This document shows, one piece after another, positions 8,010-13,380 of a stretch of DNA of 13,380 nucleotides. The stretch covers positions 1 to 13,380 of the forward strand of contig JAVBRX010000124.1 in assembly GCA_031547465.1 (NCBI GenBank), in the 5' to 3' direction. Each line of letters opens with the position of its first letter. Position 1 is the stretch's first letter. Made by a program: the position numbers and the translations under genes. This DNA is from Hohaiivirga sp031547465 (lineage in GTDB: Bacteria; Pseudomonadota; Alphaproteobacteria; Rhizobiales; Beijerinckiaceae). Below the pieces are notes generated by a model. It saw only the letters and a list, made by a program, of their open reading frames with translations. It was not told where the DNA came from and searched no databases.

Positions 8010-8099
8010 CCGACGTCGCTTTTTGCGCTACAACATTCGGGCGTCGCTTGGGTTTTCCTAGGCGGCGCTCGTAGTTTTTTGCGGTCCGATCAGGTTTAT
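8010..8099 (+). other. 90-bp gap between the beta-oxidation operon and the exported-protein array
   Basis: No strong terminator separates the FadB-type gene from the first array gene. A weak stem CTTGGG-TTTT-CCTAGG near 8047-8062, with wobble pairs, is followed only some 12 bases later by six T (8075-8080). A possible but poor promoter pair, TTGGGT with TAGTTT, is present. Transcription into the array could be by read-through from the operon or from a weak local promoter; the sequence does not decide. Confidence 0.35.
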
Positions 8100-8591
8100 A
8101 TGGTTTTGCTTCGTTTCTTCACCGTCCTCGGGTTGGCGTTTTTGCCGGGGACGATGGTTCTGGCGCAGAACGCTGCGGTGAAGAAGCCGTCGCTTTTCGA
8201 CCAGATTGCCGATTCCACCCTGACCGGACGGCATTCCGGCGGCGTCACCTCGACGGAATATCATGCGCTCGACGGGCGCGTGTTCGGTTACACCAATGGC
8301 GAGCCGAACATCAATGCCTGTTGGCGCACCAACGGGCAGGATGTCATCTGCTATTATTACGGCAAGGGCTGGATCACCGGAGAATTCTGCTGGCGCTTCG
8401 AACGCGTCGCCTCCAACGGTTATCGGCTCACAGCCACGGACGGTACCGGAGCGACAGGGCTTTTCCTGAGGGAAAGCGGTAATCCGCATGGGCTTTTCGA
8501 CAATGGGGAAAGCTGGACCTGCGATGCGCTGATGTCGTCCCTGACGCGTCCTTTGTTTAAAAAAACCGTGAACCTGTCAGGATTTGACTGA
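8100..8591 (+). CDS. Exported four-cysteine protein, array member 1
   Basis: Encodes 163 residues from ATG 8100; an in-frame TTG at 8079 would add seven residues before the signal peptide and is less likely. The N-terminus (MVLLRFF..., hydrophobic to about residue 20) is a Sec signal peptide with probable cleavage VLA^QNA before Gln23. The mature part carries the array's shared blocks: EYHALDGRVFGY, NACWRTNG, ICYYYGKG, GEFCWRF, ESGNPHG, ESWTCDALM. The four cysteines are at 74, 84, 97 and 141. This is the most diverged copy: ADST replaces AGNT, ALDG replaces SPDG or APDG, GYRL replaces GYKI, and DNGES replaces DQGQS. I do not recognise a named family; the short beta-rich pattern is reminiscent of small secreted lipocalin-like alphaproteobacterial proteins, from memory only. 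Location is inferred to be periplasmic. Its stop TGA shares one base with the next start (TGATG). Confidence 0.85.
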   Translation: MVLLRFFTVLGLAFLPGTMVLAQNAAVKKPSLFDQIADSTLTGRHSGGVTSTEYHALDGRVFGYTNGEPNINACWRTNGQDVICYYYGKGWITGEFCWRFERVASNGYRLTATDGTGATGLFLRESGNPHGLFDNGESWTCDALMSSLTRPLFKKTVNLSGFD

Positions 8592-9115
8592 TGACGATCC
8601 GCTCATATCCTGTCCGCTTCCTTGGAGCGGGCCTTGCCGCTTTTCTGACCTTTGCGGCGGCGCTTCCCCTTGCCGCGCAGGAAACGGGGCAGAAGGCGCG
8701 TCCCACCCGCTCGCTGTTCGAACAGTTTGCAGGCAATACCGTCACCGGACACAACACCAGCGGCGTCAATTTCAGCGAGTATCATTCACCGGACGGGCGC
8801 ATCTTCGGCTACAATTCCGGCGAACCGGCCATCGACGCTTGCTGGCGCACCAATGGGCCGGATACGATCTGCTATTATTACGGCAAGGGGGAGCGGATCG
8901 TCGGCGAGTTCTGCTGGCGCTTCGATCCGGTGGGGGATGTCGGCTATAAAATCCGGTCCACCAACAGCCGCACCACCGGCATCGCCCGTGTCGAACCCGG
9001 CAACCCGCATGGCTGGACGGATCAGGGGCAAAGCTGGACCTGCGACAGGCTGATGTCGTCGGTGGAACTGCCTGCGAGAAATATTGCCGCCTTTGCCGGA
9101 GGAATGGTTCAGTGA
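8591..9115 (+). CDS. Exported four-cysteine protein, array member 2
   Basis: Encodes 174 residues. Its ATG at 8591 overlaps the previous stop by one base; AGGA eight bases upstream lies inside the preceding gene, so translation is probably coupled. The signal peptide spans residues 1 to about 29, with cleavage LAA^QET. A basic and proline-containing linker follows (GQKARPTR), then SLFEQFAGNTVTGHN, FSEYHSPDGRIFGYN, DACWRTNGP, ICYYYGKG, GEFCWRF, GYKI, VEPGNPHGWTDQGQSWTCD. Cysteines are at 84, 94, 108 and 151. A 50-bp stretch near its 3' end is identical to member 3, and a 41-bp stretch in the EYHSPDGRIFGYN block is identical to member 5. The aromatic- and glycine-rich core without a catalytic signature suggests a structural or binding protein; this is inference. 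Confidence 0.87.
   Translation: MTIRSYPVRFLGAGLAAFLTFAAALPLAAQETGQKARPTRSLFEQFAGNTVTGHNTSGVNFSEYHSPDGRIFGYNSGEPAIDACWRTNGPDTICYYYGKGERIVGEFCWRFDPVGDVGYKIRSTNSRTTGIARVEPGNPHGWTDQGQSWTCDRLMSSVELPARNIAAFAGGMVQ
8776..8816 (+). repeat. 41-bp identical tract, copy in member 2 (partner at 10331-10371)
   Basis: The stretch coding for EYHSPDGRIFGYN is identical, base for base, to positions 10331-10371 in member 5, three genes away. Both begin CGAGTATCATTC and end GGCTACAATT. Codon-level identity at synonymous positions between non-adjacent paralogues points to gene conversion or recent copying. Confidence 0.8.
9008..9057 (+). repeat. 50-bp identical tract, copy in member 2 (partner at 9529-9578)
   Basis: The stretch coding for HGWTDQGQSWTCDRLMS is identical to positions 9529-9578 in the adjacent member 3, synonymous positions included, while much of the rest of the two genes differs. 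It indicates recent duplication or local gene conversion and is a possible site for unequal crossing-over that would change the copy number. Confidence 0.8.
9098..9103 (+). promoter_or_regulatory. GGAGGA ribosome site that sets the GTG start of array member 3
   Basis: GGAGGA lies eight bases before the GTG at 9112, inside the end of member 2. It decides between this GTG and the in-frame ATG at 9142, which has no ribosome site and would remove the charged start of the signal peptide. Confidence 0.7.
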
Positions 9116-9627
9116 CTATCTTTTCCAGTCTCCATATCAAGATGCGCGCCGCTTTCGGCGTCGCGTTCCTGTCCGTCTTTGGCGTGGCTCCGTCCGTGGC
9201 GCAGGAAGCCGCGCCGCCGAAACGTTCGGGGCCGTCCCTGTTCGAGCGGTTTGCAGGCAATACCGTGACGGGTTACAATACATCGGGTAACAGGTTCACT
9301 GAGTATCATGCGCCTGATGGGCGGATATTCGGCTATAACCTCGGCGAAGCCGCGACCGATGCCTGCTGGCGCACCAACGGGCCGAATACTGTCTGCTATT
9401 ATTACGGTTCCGGAAGCATTACCGGTGAGTTTTGCTGGCAGTTCGAGCCAGTAGGCGATAGTGGATACAAGATTTATTCCACAGACGACGATATCACCGG
9501 TTTCGTTCAGGTCGAGCCTGGCAATCCACATGGCTGGACGGATCAGGGGCAAAGCTGGACCTGCGACAGGCTGATGTCCTCCGCTCCGCAGCCATCGCTC
9601 GCCGCTGCCCTGATAGAGGGGAAGTAA
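9112..9627 (+). CDS. Exported four-cysteine protein, array member 3 (GTG start)
   Basis: Encodes 171 residues from a GTG that overlaps the previous stop as GTGA, a classic translational-coupling arrangement; GGAGGA sits eight bases upstream. The signal peptide covers residues 1 to about 30, with cleavage SVA^QEA. The mature protein has a proline/lysine linker (PPKRSGP), then SLFERFAGNTVTGYN, FTEYHAPDGRIFGYN, DACWRTNGP, VCYYYGSG, GEFCWQF, GYKI, VEPGNPHGWTDQGQSWTCDRLM. Cysteines are at 85, 95, 108 and 151. It is closest to member 2, sharing GEFCW and WTDQGQSWTCDRLMSS. Like the others it has no recognisable catalytic motif. Export to the periplasm is a confident inference; function is unknown. 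Only 3 bp separate its stop from the next gene. Confidence 0.86.
   Translation: MTIFSSLHIKMRAAFGVAFLSVFGVAPSVAQEAAPPKRSGPSLFERFAGNTVTGYNTSGNRFTEYHAPDGRIFGYNLGEAATDACWRTNGPNTVCYYYGSGSITGEFCWQFEPVGDSGYKIYSTDDDITGFVQVEPGNPHGWTDQGQSWTCDRLMSSAPQPSLAAALIEGK
9529..9578 (+). repeat. 50-bp identical tract, copy in member 3 (partner at 9008-9057)
   Basis: Second copy of the tract described at 9008-9057, beginning CATGGCTGGACG and ending AGGCTGATGTC, in the same codon frame within the C-terminal SWTCD block. Confidence 0.8.
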
Positions 9628-9630
9628 CCG

Positions 9631-10149
9631 ATGGCGGCGAGATTGGTCCCAAGCCTGTCGCTGCCAATCGCAGTCTCCATGTTGATTGTCGCTGGTTTTT
9701 GTCCTGCGGGCGCTCAGGATGGAGGCAGGCCGAAACCGGCTGCCTCAACCATGTATGAACGCTTGGCGGGGAATACCCTGACGGGGCGAACTTCGCAGGG
9801 CAACAATTCCACGGAATATCATTCTCCCGATGGTCGGGTTTTCGGGTTCAACTGGGGTCGTCCAAACCTGAATGCCTGCTGGCGCACCAACGGGCCGGGG
9901 ATTGTCTGCTATTATTACAACGACCGGCAGAACGGTGGACATGAAGCGTGCTGGCGGTTCGAGCCGGTTGAAGATCATGGTTATAAAATCCATTCCCTGG
10001 ATAGCGATACGACAGGCATTTACAGGATCGAACCGGGAAATCCGCATGATCTCAACGATCAGGGGCAATCGTGGACCTGCGATGCGTTGATGGTGGCAAT
10101 CCCGTCCCCGTTGTCTGTCGCCGTGAACAGCCGGAGAGATCATCCATGA
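9631..10149 (+). CDS. Exported four-cysteine protein, array member 4
   Basis: Encodes 172 residues from ATG 9631, three bases after the previous stop; AGGGG lies nine bases upstream within the end of member 3. The signal peptide covers residues 1 to about 28, with cleavage AGA^QDG. A cysteine at 24 lies inside it but lacks a proper lipobox (the three residues before it are A, G, F), so a lipoprotein is unlikely. The mature blocks are TMYERLAGNTLTGR, STEYHSPDGRVFGFNWGR, NACWRTNGP, VCYYYND, EACWRFEPV, GYKI, IEPGNPHDLNDQGQSWTCDALMV. Cysteines are at 83, 93, 107 and 150. With member 5 it forms a subgroup marked by NWGR, NPHD, NDQGQ and CDALMV in place of GEFCW and NPHG. Its stop overlaps the next start as ATGA. 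Confidence 0.86.
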   Translation: MAARLVPSLSLPIAVSMLIVAGFCPAGAQDGGRPKPAASTMYERLAGNTLTGRTSQGNNSTEYHSPDGRVFGFNWGRPNLNACWRTNGPGIVCYYYNDRQNGGHEACWRFEPVEDHGYKIHSLDSDTTGIYRIEPGNPHDLNDQGQSWTCDALMVAIPSPLSVAVNSRRDHP

Positions 10150-10733
10150 CTGCCCGCTATTTCCGCCTCCGATCCCGTGCGGTTGCCGCTCCGGGTGTTA
10201 TCCTGATCGTCGCTCTTTCCCCCGCTATCGCACAGGACTCCGGGCTGCCGAAACGCCCGGTCTCAAACCTGTTTCAGCAGTTTGCCGGTAATACCGTGAG
10301 CGGGTACAACTCGAACGGCAACAAGTTTACCGAGTATCATTCACCGGACGGGCGCATCTTCGGCTACAATTGGGGTCGCATTACCCTCAACGCCTGCTGG
10401 CGCACCAACGGGCCGGATATCGTTTGTTATTATTACGACAAGGGCGGGGAGACCCGGAATGAATCATGCTGGCGGTTTGAACCGGTCGGAGAGAGTGGCT
10501 ACAAGATTGTCGGTACCAACCACGACACTACCGGCATGGTGTATCTCGAAGCTGGAAACCCGCATGACTGGAACGATCAGGGTCAGTCATGGACCTGCGA
10601 TGCGCTGATGGTGCAGGCTCCTGAACAGCAAATACCTGCCCCCGAGGAAGCCCGGAACGCCGGATCGGGGTTTGCAGCGATAGCCAATTGGGCGAAACTG
10701 CCCGCGAAGTTCACGTCCCGCTCGGCTCGCTGA
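10146..10733 (+). CDS. Exported four-cysteine protein, array member 5 with longer C-terminus
   Basis: Encodes 195 residues from ATG 10146, which overlaps the previous stop as ATGA; GGAGAG lies seven bases upstream. The frame is open from 10071, but that part is coding in member 4 and would put 25 residues before the signal peptide. The signal peptide covers residues 1 to about 29, with cleavage AIA^QDS. The mature protein has NLFQQFAGNTVSGYN, FTEYHSPDGRIFGYNWGR, NACWRTNGP, VCYYYDKGG, ESCWRFEPV, GYKI, LEAGNPHDWNDQGQSWTCDALMV. Cysteines are at 84, 94, 108 and 151. After residue 156 it has about 40 residues, some 20 more than its paralogues: a Pro/Gln/Glu-rich piece, then a basic end (AKLPAKFTSRSAR). 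The last 23 bp overlap the 3' end of the convergent kinase gene. Confidence 0.86.
   Translation: MTARYFRLRSRAVAAPGVILIVALSPAIAQDSGLPKRPVSNLFQQFAGNTVSGYNSNGNKFTEYHSPDGRIFGYNWGRITLNACWRTNGPDIVCYYYDKGGETRNESCWRFEPVGESGYKIVGTNHDTTGMVYLEAGNPHDWNDQGQSWTCDALMVQAPEQQIPAPEEARNAGSGFAAIANWAKLPAKFTSRSAR
10331..10371 (+). repeat. 41-bp identical tract, copy in member 5 (partner at 8776-8816)
   Basis: Second copy of the tract described at 8776-8816, in the same codon frame within the EYHSPDGRIFGYN block. Confidence 0.8.
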
Positions 10734-13380
10734 TCCGCAGGCGCGAGAGCAGGGCGCGGAGTGCTGCCGGTTTCAGGGGCTTGTTGAAGACCGGAACCTC
10801 CAGCAATTCCGCCTGTTCGCGCATTGCCGGGGAGCGGTCGGCGGTCAGGAGAATGGCCGGGAAATCCATACCCAGTTTCTGACGCAGGGTCTCTATAGCC
10901 TGCAAACCGTTGCCGTCGTCGAGATGATAATCGGCGATGATCACGTCCGGCGGCATCGAACTTTTATCGAGTACCGTTATGGCCTCGTCGAGGCCCGATG
11001 CAGTCAGGATTGCGCAGCCCCAGCCGGTGAGTAGCAGGCGCATGCCTTCGACGATGGCCGGTTCGTTGTCGATTACCAGAATGCGCAGGCCGGACAGGCG
11101 ACCAAGCGGCTTGGCAGGGGCTTCCGCTGTCGTTTCGACCACGGGTAGATCGGCAGCAGTGGGGATGGCGATCCGGAACACCGATCCTTTGCCAAGTTCC
11201 GAATCGAGGGTCAGGCGATGGCCGAGAACGCGCGCGGCGCGTTCGACGATCGACAAGCCGAGACCCAGCCCCTTGGCGACTTTGGCTCCCTGTTCGAGGC
11301 GTTGGAATTCCTGAAAGATTACCTTGCGTTTCGAAGGCGGAATGCCGATGCCGGTATCCCAGACTTCGATGTTGAGGATGCCGGATTTACGGCGCGGCCC
11401 GACCAGAACCCTCCCGGATTGCGTATATTTGATGGCGTTGGAAATTAGGTTCTGTAACAGGCGGCGTAGCAGGCGGCGGTCGGAGCGGACGGTTTTTGAG
11501 CTGTGGACGAAATGCAGTTCCAGTTCCTTCTCCTTTGCCAACGGTTCGAATTCCCGTTGCAGCAGCCGGGTCAGTTCCTCGATGCGAAAACTCGTTATTT
11601 CCGGCTTCATCGCGCCGGTATCGAGGCGGGAAATATCGAGCAACGTCGTCAGGATATCCTCGACGGCATCGAGCGACAGGTCGATGTTCTCCGCTAGGGT
11701 GGTGTCGCCCTGCTTTCTGTCCCGCTCGACGAGGGAGGTGGTGTAAAGCCGTGCCGCGTTGAGCGGCTGTAGGATGTCGTGGCTTGCCGCTGCCAGGAAG
11801 CGCGTTTTCGAGATATTGGCCTCGTCGGCTTCGGCCTTGGCCTGACGCAGTTCCTGGTTGACGCGGGTCAGTTCCTCGGTGCGTTCCCGTACCCGCTGTT
11901 CGAGGGTTTCGTGCGCCCGCATCCGCTCCTCTTCAACCGCTACCGCTTCGGTCACGTCGGTATGGGTGGCGACGACGCCGCCATTGGGCAGGCGGCTCGA
12001 ACTGACCTCGACCACGCGTCCGCTCGGGAAAAGTTTATGGCGCAGCAGACGGTATTGCGGCGCGAAACTTTTCAGGCGTCCGGCGACGAGTTCGTTGATG
12101 TCGCCCGGACCGTATATTCCATGCTCGGCGGCATAGCGGCAGATGTCCTCGAACGGCACACCGACGCGGACGATATCCGACGGAAGCTCGTACATATCCA
12201 TGAACGAGCGGTTCCAGGCGATGAGATTCATGTTGCTGTCAAGCACCATTAATCCCTGGCGCGCATGGTCCATGGCATTCTGCAAGAGATCGCGGCTTGA
12301 CTGAATAGCGGCGGATGCGTCGTCAAGGAGCCGCAAGGCTGCTTTGGTGGAAACTGCCCGGCGGCTCAGGAGCAGCGAAAGTGCTAGACGCGAGGACGAT
12401 GCGCCGATCACCGGAGCAAGCAGCTCTTCCGCAAACTTGAACAGATGAATATCGGCTTCGGCCTTGCCGTCATACGCTGTGCCGCGTGACCGGTAAAAGG
12501 CATCGAAACTTTCCGCCGTCCGTTCGGTGCCGAGGTACCTCACCACCGTGGAGCGTAGTTCATCGACCGATGTGCTTGACCGGAACAGCCTGAAGGCTGG
12601 GCGGTTTTGCGGATCGCTGCTGCCGACGAACAGTTCCGCCTGAAGCTTTTCCAGTTGGCTTGCAGGCCGCAGCAGCGACAGGCCGACATAGAAGACGATA
12701 TTGAGGCCGAGACTCCAGACGACACCATGGGTCAGCGGCTGTGCTTGCATGCCGAATAACGCCGTTGGTTTTAGCAGGGAAAGGCCGAATAGTCCCTGTT
12801 CCAGGAACGGCGCTCCGGAGAGACTTCCGGCAAAAGCCGGCAGAAGCAGGGTATAAATCCAGACGGCGGTGCCGACGATCAGCCCGGTGGCCGCGCCGAG
12901 CGCCGTGCCGCGCGACCAGAACAGGCCGCCCCAGAACGAGGGAGCCAACTGGGCAATGGCCGCGAATGACAATAGCCCGATCGATGCCAGAGAAGCCTGT
13001 CCGGCCAGATGGTAATAGATGTATGCCAGCAAGATGATGACGACGATGGCGGTGCGCCGCACACCGAGGACGAAACCGCCGAGATCGGCGTTGGTGCTGG
13101 CGACTTCCGGGCGATGACGCAGGAGGAATGGCACCACCAGATGGTTCGACACCATGATCGCCAGAGATACCGATTCGACGATGACCATCGCGGTCGCTGC
13201 CGAGAAGCCGCCGATGAAGGTCAGCAGTGCCATGGAACTCGACCCGGCAACCATCGGCAGGCCGAGGATTACCATGTCGGGGTCGACTTCCCAGTTGGGA
13301 AACATGGCGTGACCGGCCAGGGCGAGGGGGATCGTCAGCAGGTTGATGATGACGAGATAGAGCGGGTAAAGCCAGGCGGC
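10711..13380 (-). CDS. Hybrid sensor histidine kinase with symporter-like membrane domain (partial, N-terminus missing)
   Basis: The visible 889 residues end at TGA 10713-10711; the frame stays open through the right edge, so the start lies outside. Numbering from the edge: 1 to about 240 is a multi-helix membrane region resembling the second half of a sodium:solute symporter (SSSF/PutP-like), as in CbrA-type sensors. About 240-365 is a helical linker. About 365-475 is a PAS domain (ARQGLMVLDSNMNLIAWNRSFMDMY). About 480-523 is a coiled coil. The HisKA H-box is AAASHDILQPLNAAR with phospho-acceptor His534. The ATPase domain has LLQNLISNAIKY (Asn644, Asn648), DTGIGIP (Asp675) and KGLGLGLS (704-709). 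A C-terminal receiver has phospho-acceptor Asp817 (IIADYHLDDGNG) and Lys867 (FNKPLKPA). All catalytic residues are present, so it should autophosphorylate and relay internally. No DNA-binding output domain is seen, so a separate partner must exist. It probably senses or responds to a transported nutrient; the signal is not known. Confidence 0.93.
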   Translation of the reverse strand, partial: AAWLYPLYLVIINLLTIPLALAGHAMFPNWEVDPDMVILGLPMVAGSSSMALLTFIGGFSAATAMVIVESVSLAIMVSNHLVVPFLLRHRPEVASTNADLGGFVLGVRRTAIVVIILLAYIYYHLAGQASLASIGLLSFAAIAQLAPSFWGGLFWSRGTALGAATGLIVGTAVWIYTLLLPAFAGSLSGAPFLEQGLFGLSLLKPTALFGMQAQPLTHGVVWSLGLNIVFYVGLSLLRPASQLEKLQAELFVGSSDPQNRPAFRLFRSSTSVDELRSTVVRYLGTERTAESFDAFYRSRGTAYDGKAEADIHLFKFAEELLAPVIGASSSRLALSLLLSRRAVSTKAALRLLDDASAAIQSSRDLLQNAMDHARQGLMVLDSNMNLIAWNRSFMDMYELPSDIVRVGVPFEDICRYAAEHGIYGPGDINELVAGRLKSFAPQYRLLRHKLFPSGRVVEVSSSRLPNGGVVATHTDVTEAVAVEEERMRAHETLEQRVRERTEELTRVNQELRQAKAEADEANISKTRFLAAASHDILQPLNAARLYTTSLVERDRKQGDTTLAENIDLSLDAVEDILTTLLDISRLDTGAMKPEITSFRIEELTRLLQREFEPLAKEKELELHFVHSSKTVRSDRRLLRRLLQNLISNAIKYTQSGRVLVGPRRKSGILNIEVWDTGIGIPPSKRKVIFQEFQRLEQGAKVAKGLGLGLSIVERAARVLGHRLTLDSELGKGSVFRIAIPTAADLPVVETTAEAPAKPLGRLSGLRILVIDNEPAIVEGMRLLLTGWGCAILTASGLDEAITVLDKSSMPPDVIIADYHLDDGNGLQAIETLRQKLGMDFPAILLTADRSPAMREQAELLEVPVFNKPLKPAALRALLSRLRISEPSGT

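Noticed and set aside
8014..8080. Possible terminator after the FadB-type gene (CGACGTCG, and CTTGGG-TTTT-CCTAGG before a T run)
   Set aside because: The first palindrome has no loop, the second stem needs wobble pairs, and the T run is too far downstream to call a terminator.
8714..8725. Palindrome CTGTTCGAACAG inside array member 2
   Set aside because: It lies in coding DNA, the GTTC and GAAC halves directly abut instead of being six bases apart, and the other members lack it.
9631..9720. Array member 4 as a lipoprotein because of Cys24 in the signal peptide
   Set aside because: The residues before the cysteine (A-G-F) do not fit a lipobox, and an ordinary signal-peptidase site AGA^Q follows, as in all the paralogues.
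10071..10145. Upstream start for array member 5
   Set aside because: These 25 codons lie inside member 4 and would bury the signal peptide; ATG 10146 has GGAGAG seven bases upstream and the ATGA overlap.
8100..10733. Recurring similar sequence about every 520 bp, considered as a CRISPR-like or satellite repeat
   Set aside because: The periodicity is that of whole genes; each unit is an intact open frame with signal peptide and ribosome site, so it is a tandem gene family.

Overview
The window looks like a chromosomal segment from a moderately GC-rich alphaproteobacterium. The gene families suggest Rhodospirillales/Acetobacteraceae or a related group, but this is inferred from family resemblance only; there is no rRNA or marker gene. 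The layout is a plus-strand block of nine genes flanked by minus-strand genes. No tRNA, rRNA, insertion sequence, integrase or CRISPR array was seen.

Positions 1-1737 are on the minus strand. They hold the 5' two-fifths or so of a TauE/SafE-type membrane transporter that runs off the left edge, and upstream of it an unrecognised, largely helical protein of about 392 residues with a hairpin just after its stop codon. A gene-free divergent region (about 1738-2154) separates them from the plus-strand block.

Positions 2155-8009 (plus) carry a MerR-family regulator followed by a three-gene fatty-acid beta-oxidation operon: an acyl-CoA dehydrogenase of the large ~590-residue class, a thiolase, and a FadB-type enoyl-CoA hydratase/3-hydroxyacyl-CoA dehydrogenase. 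Together these cover the whole spiral from acyl-CoA to acetyl-CoA. Two inverted repeats with the same core, GTTC-N6-GAAC, lie one before the regulator gene and one before the dehydrogenase gene. This suggests the regulator controls both itself and the operon.

Positions 8100-10733 (plus) are the most unusual part. Five consecutive paralogous genes (163-195 codons) each encode a small exported protein with a signal peptide ending in A-Q, four cysteines at nearly fixed spacing, and conserved blocks (EYHxxDGR, ACWRTNG, CYYY, CWxF, GNPH, SWTCD). The genes overlap or abut (TGATG, GTGA, 3-nt gap, ATGA), so they look like one translationally coupled unit. Members 2 and 3, and members 2 and 5, share long identical DNA tracts, which points to recent duplication or gene conversion. 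Their function is unknown. They follow the beta-oxidation genes by 90 bp with no clear terminator between.

Positions 10711-13380 (minus) hold the C-terminal 889 residues of a large hybrid sensor kinase: sodium:solute-symporter-like membrane part, PAS, coiled coil, histidine kinase, receiver. Its 3' end overlaps the last array gene by 23 bp tail-to-tail. The gene continues past the right edge.
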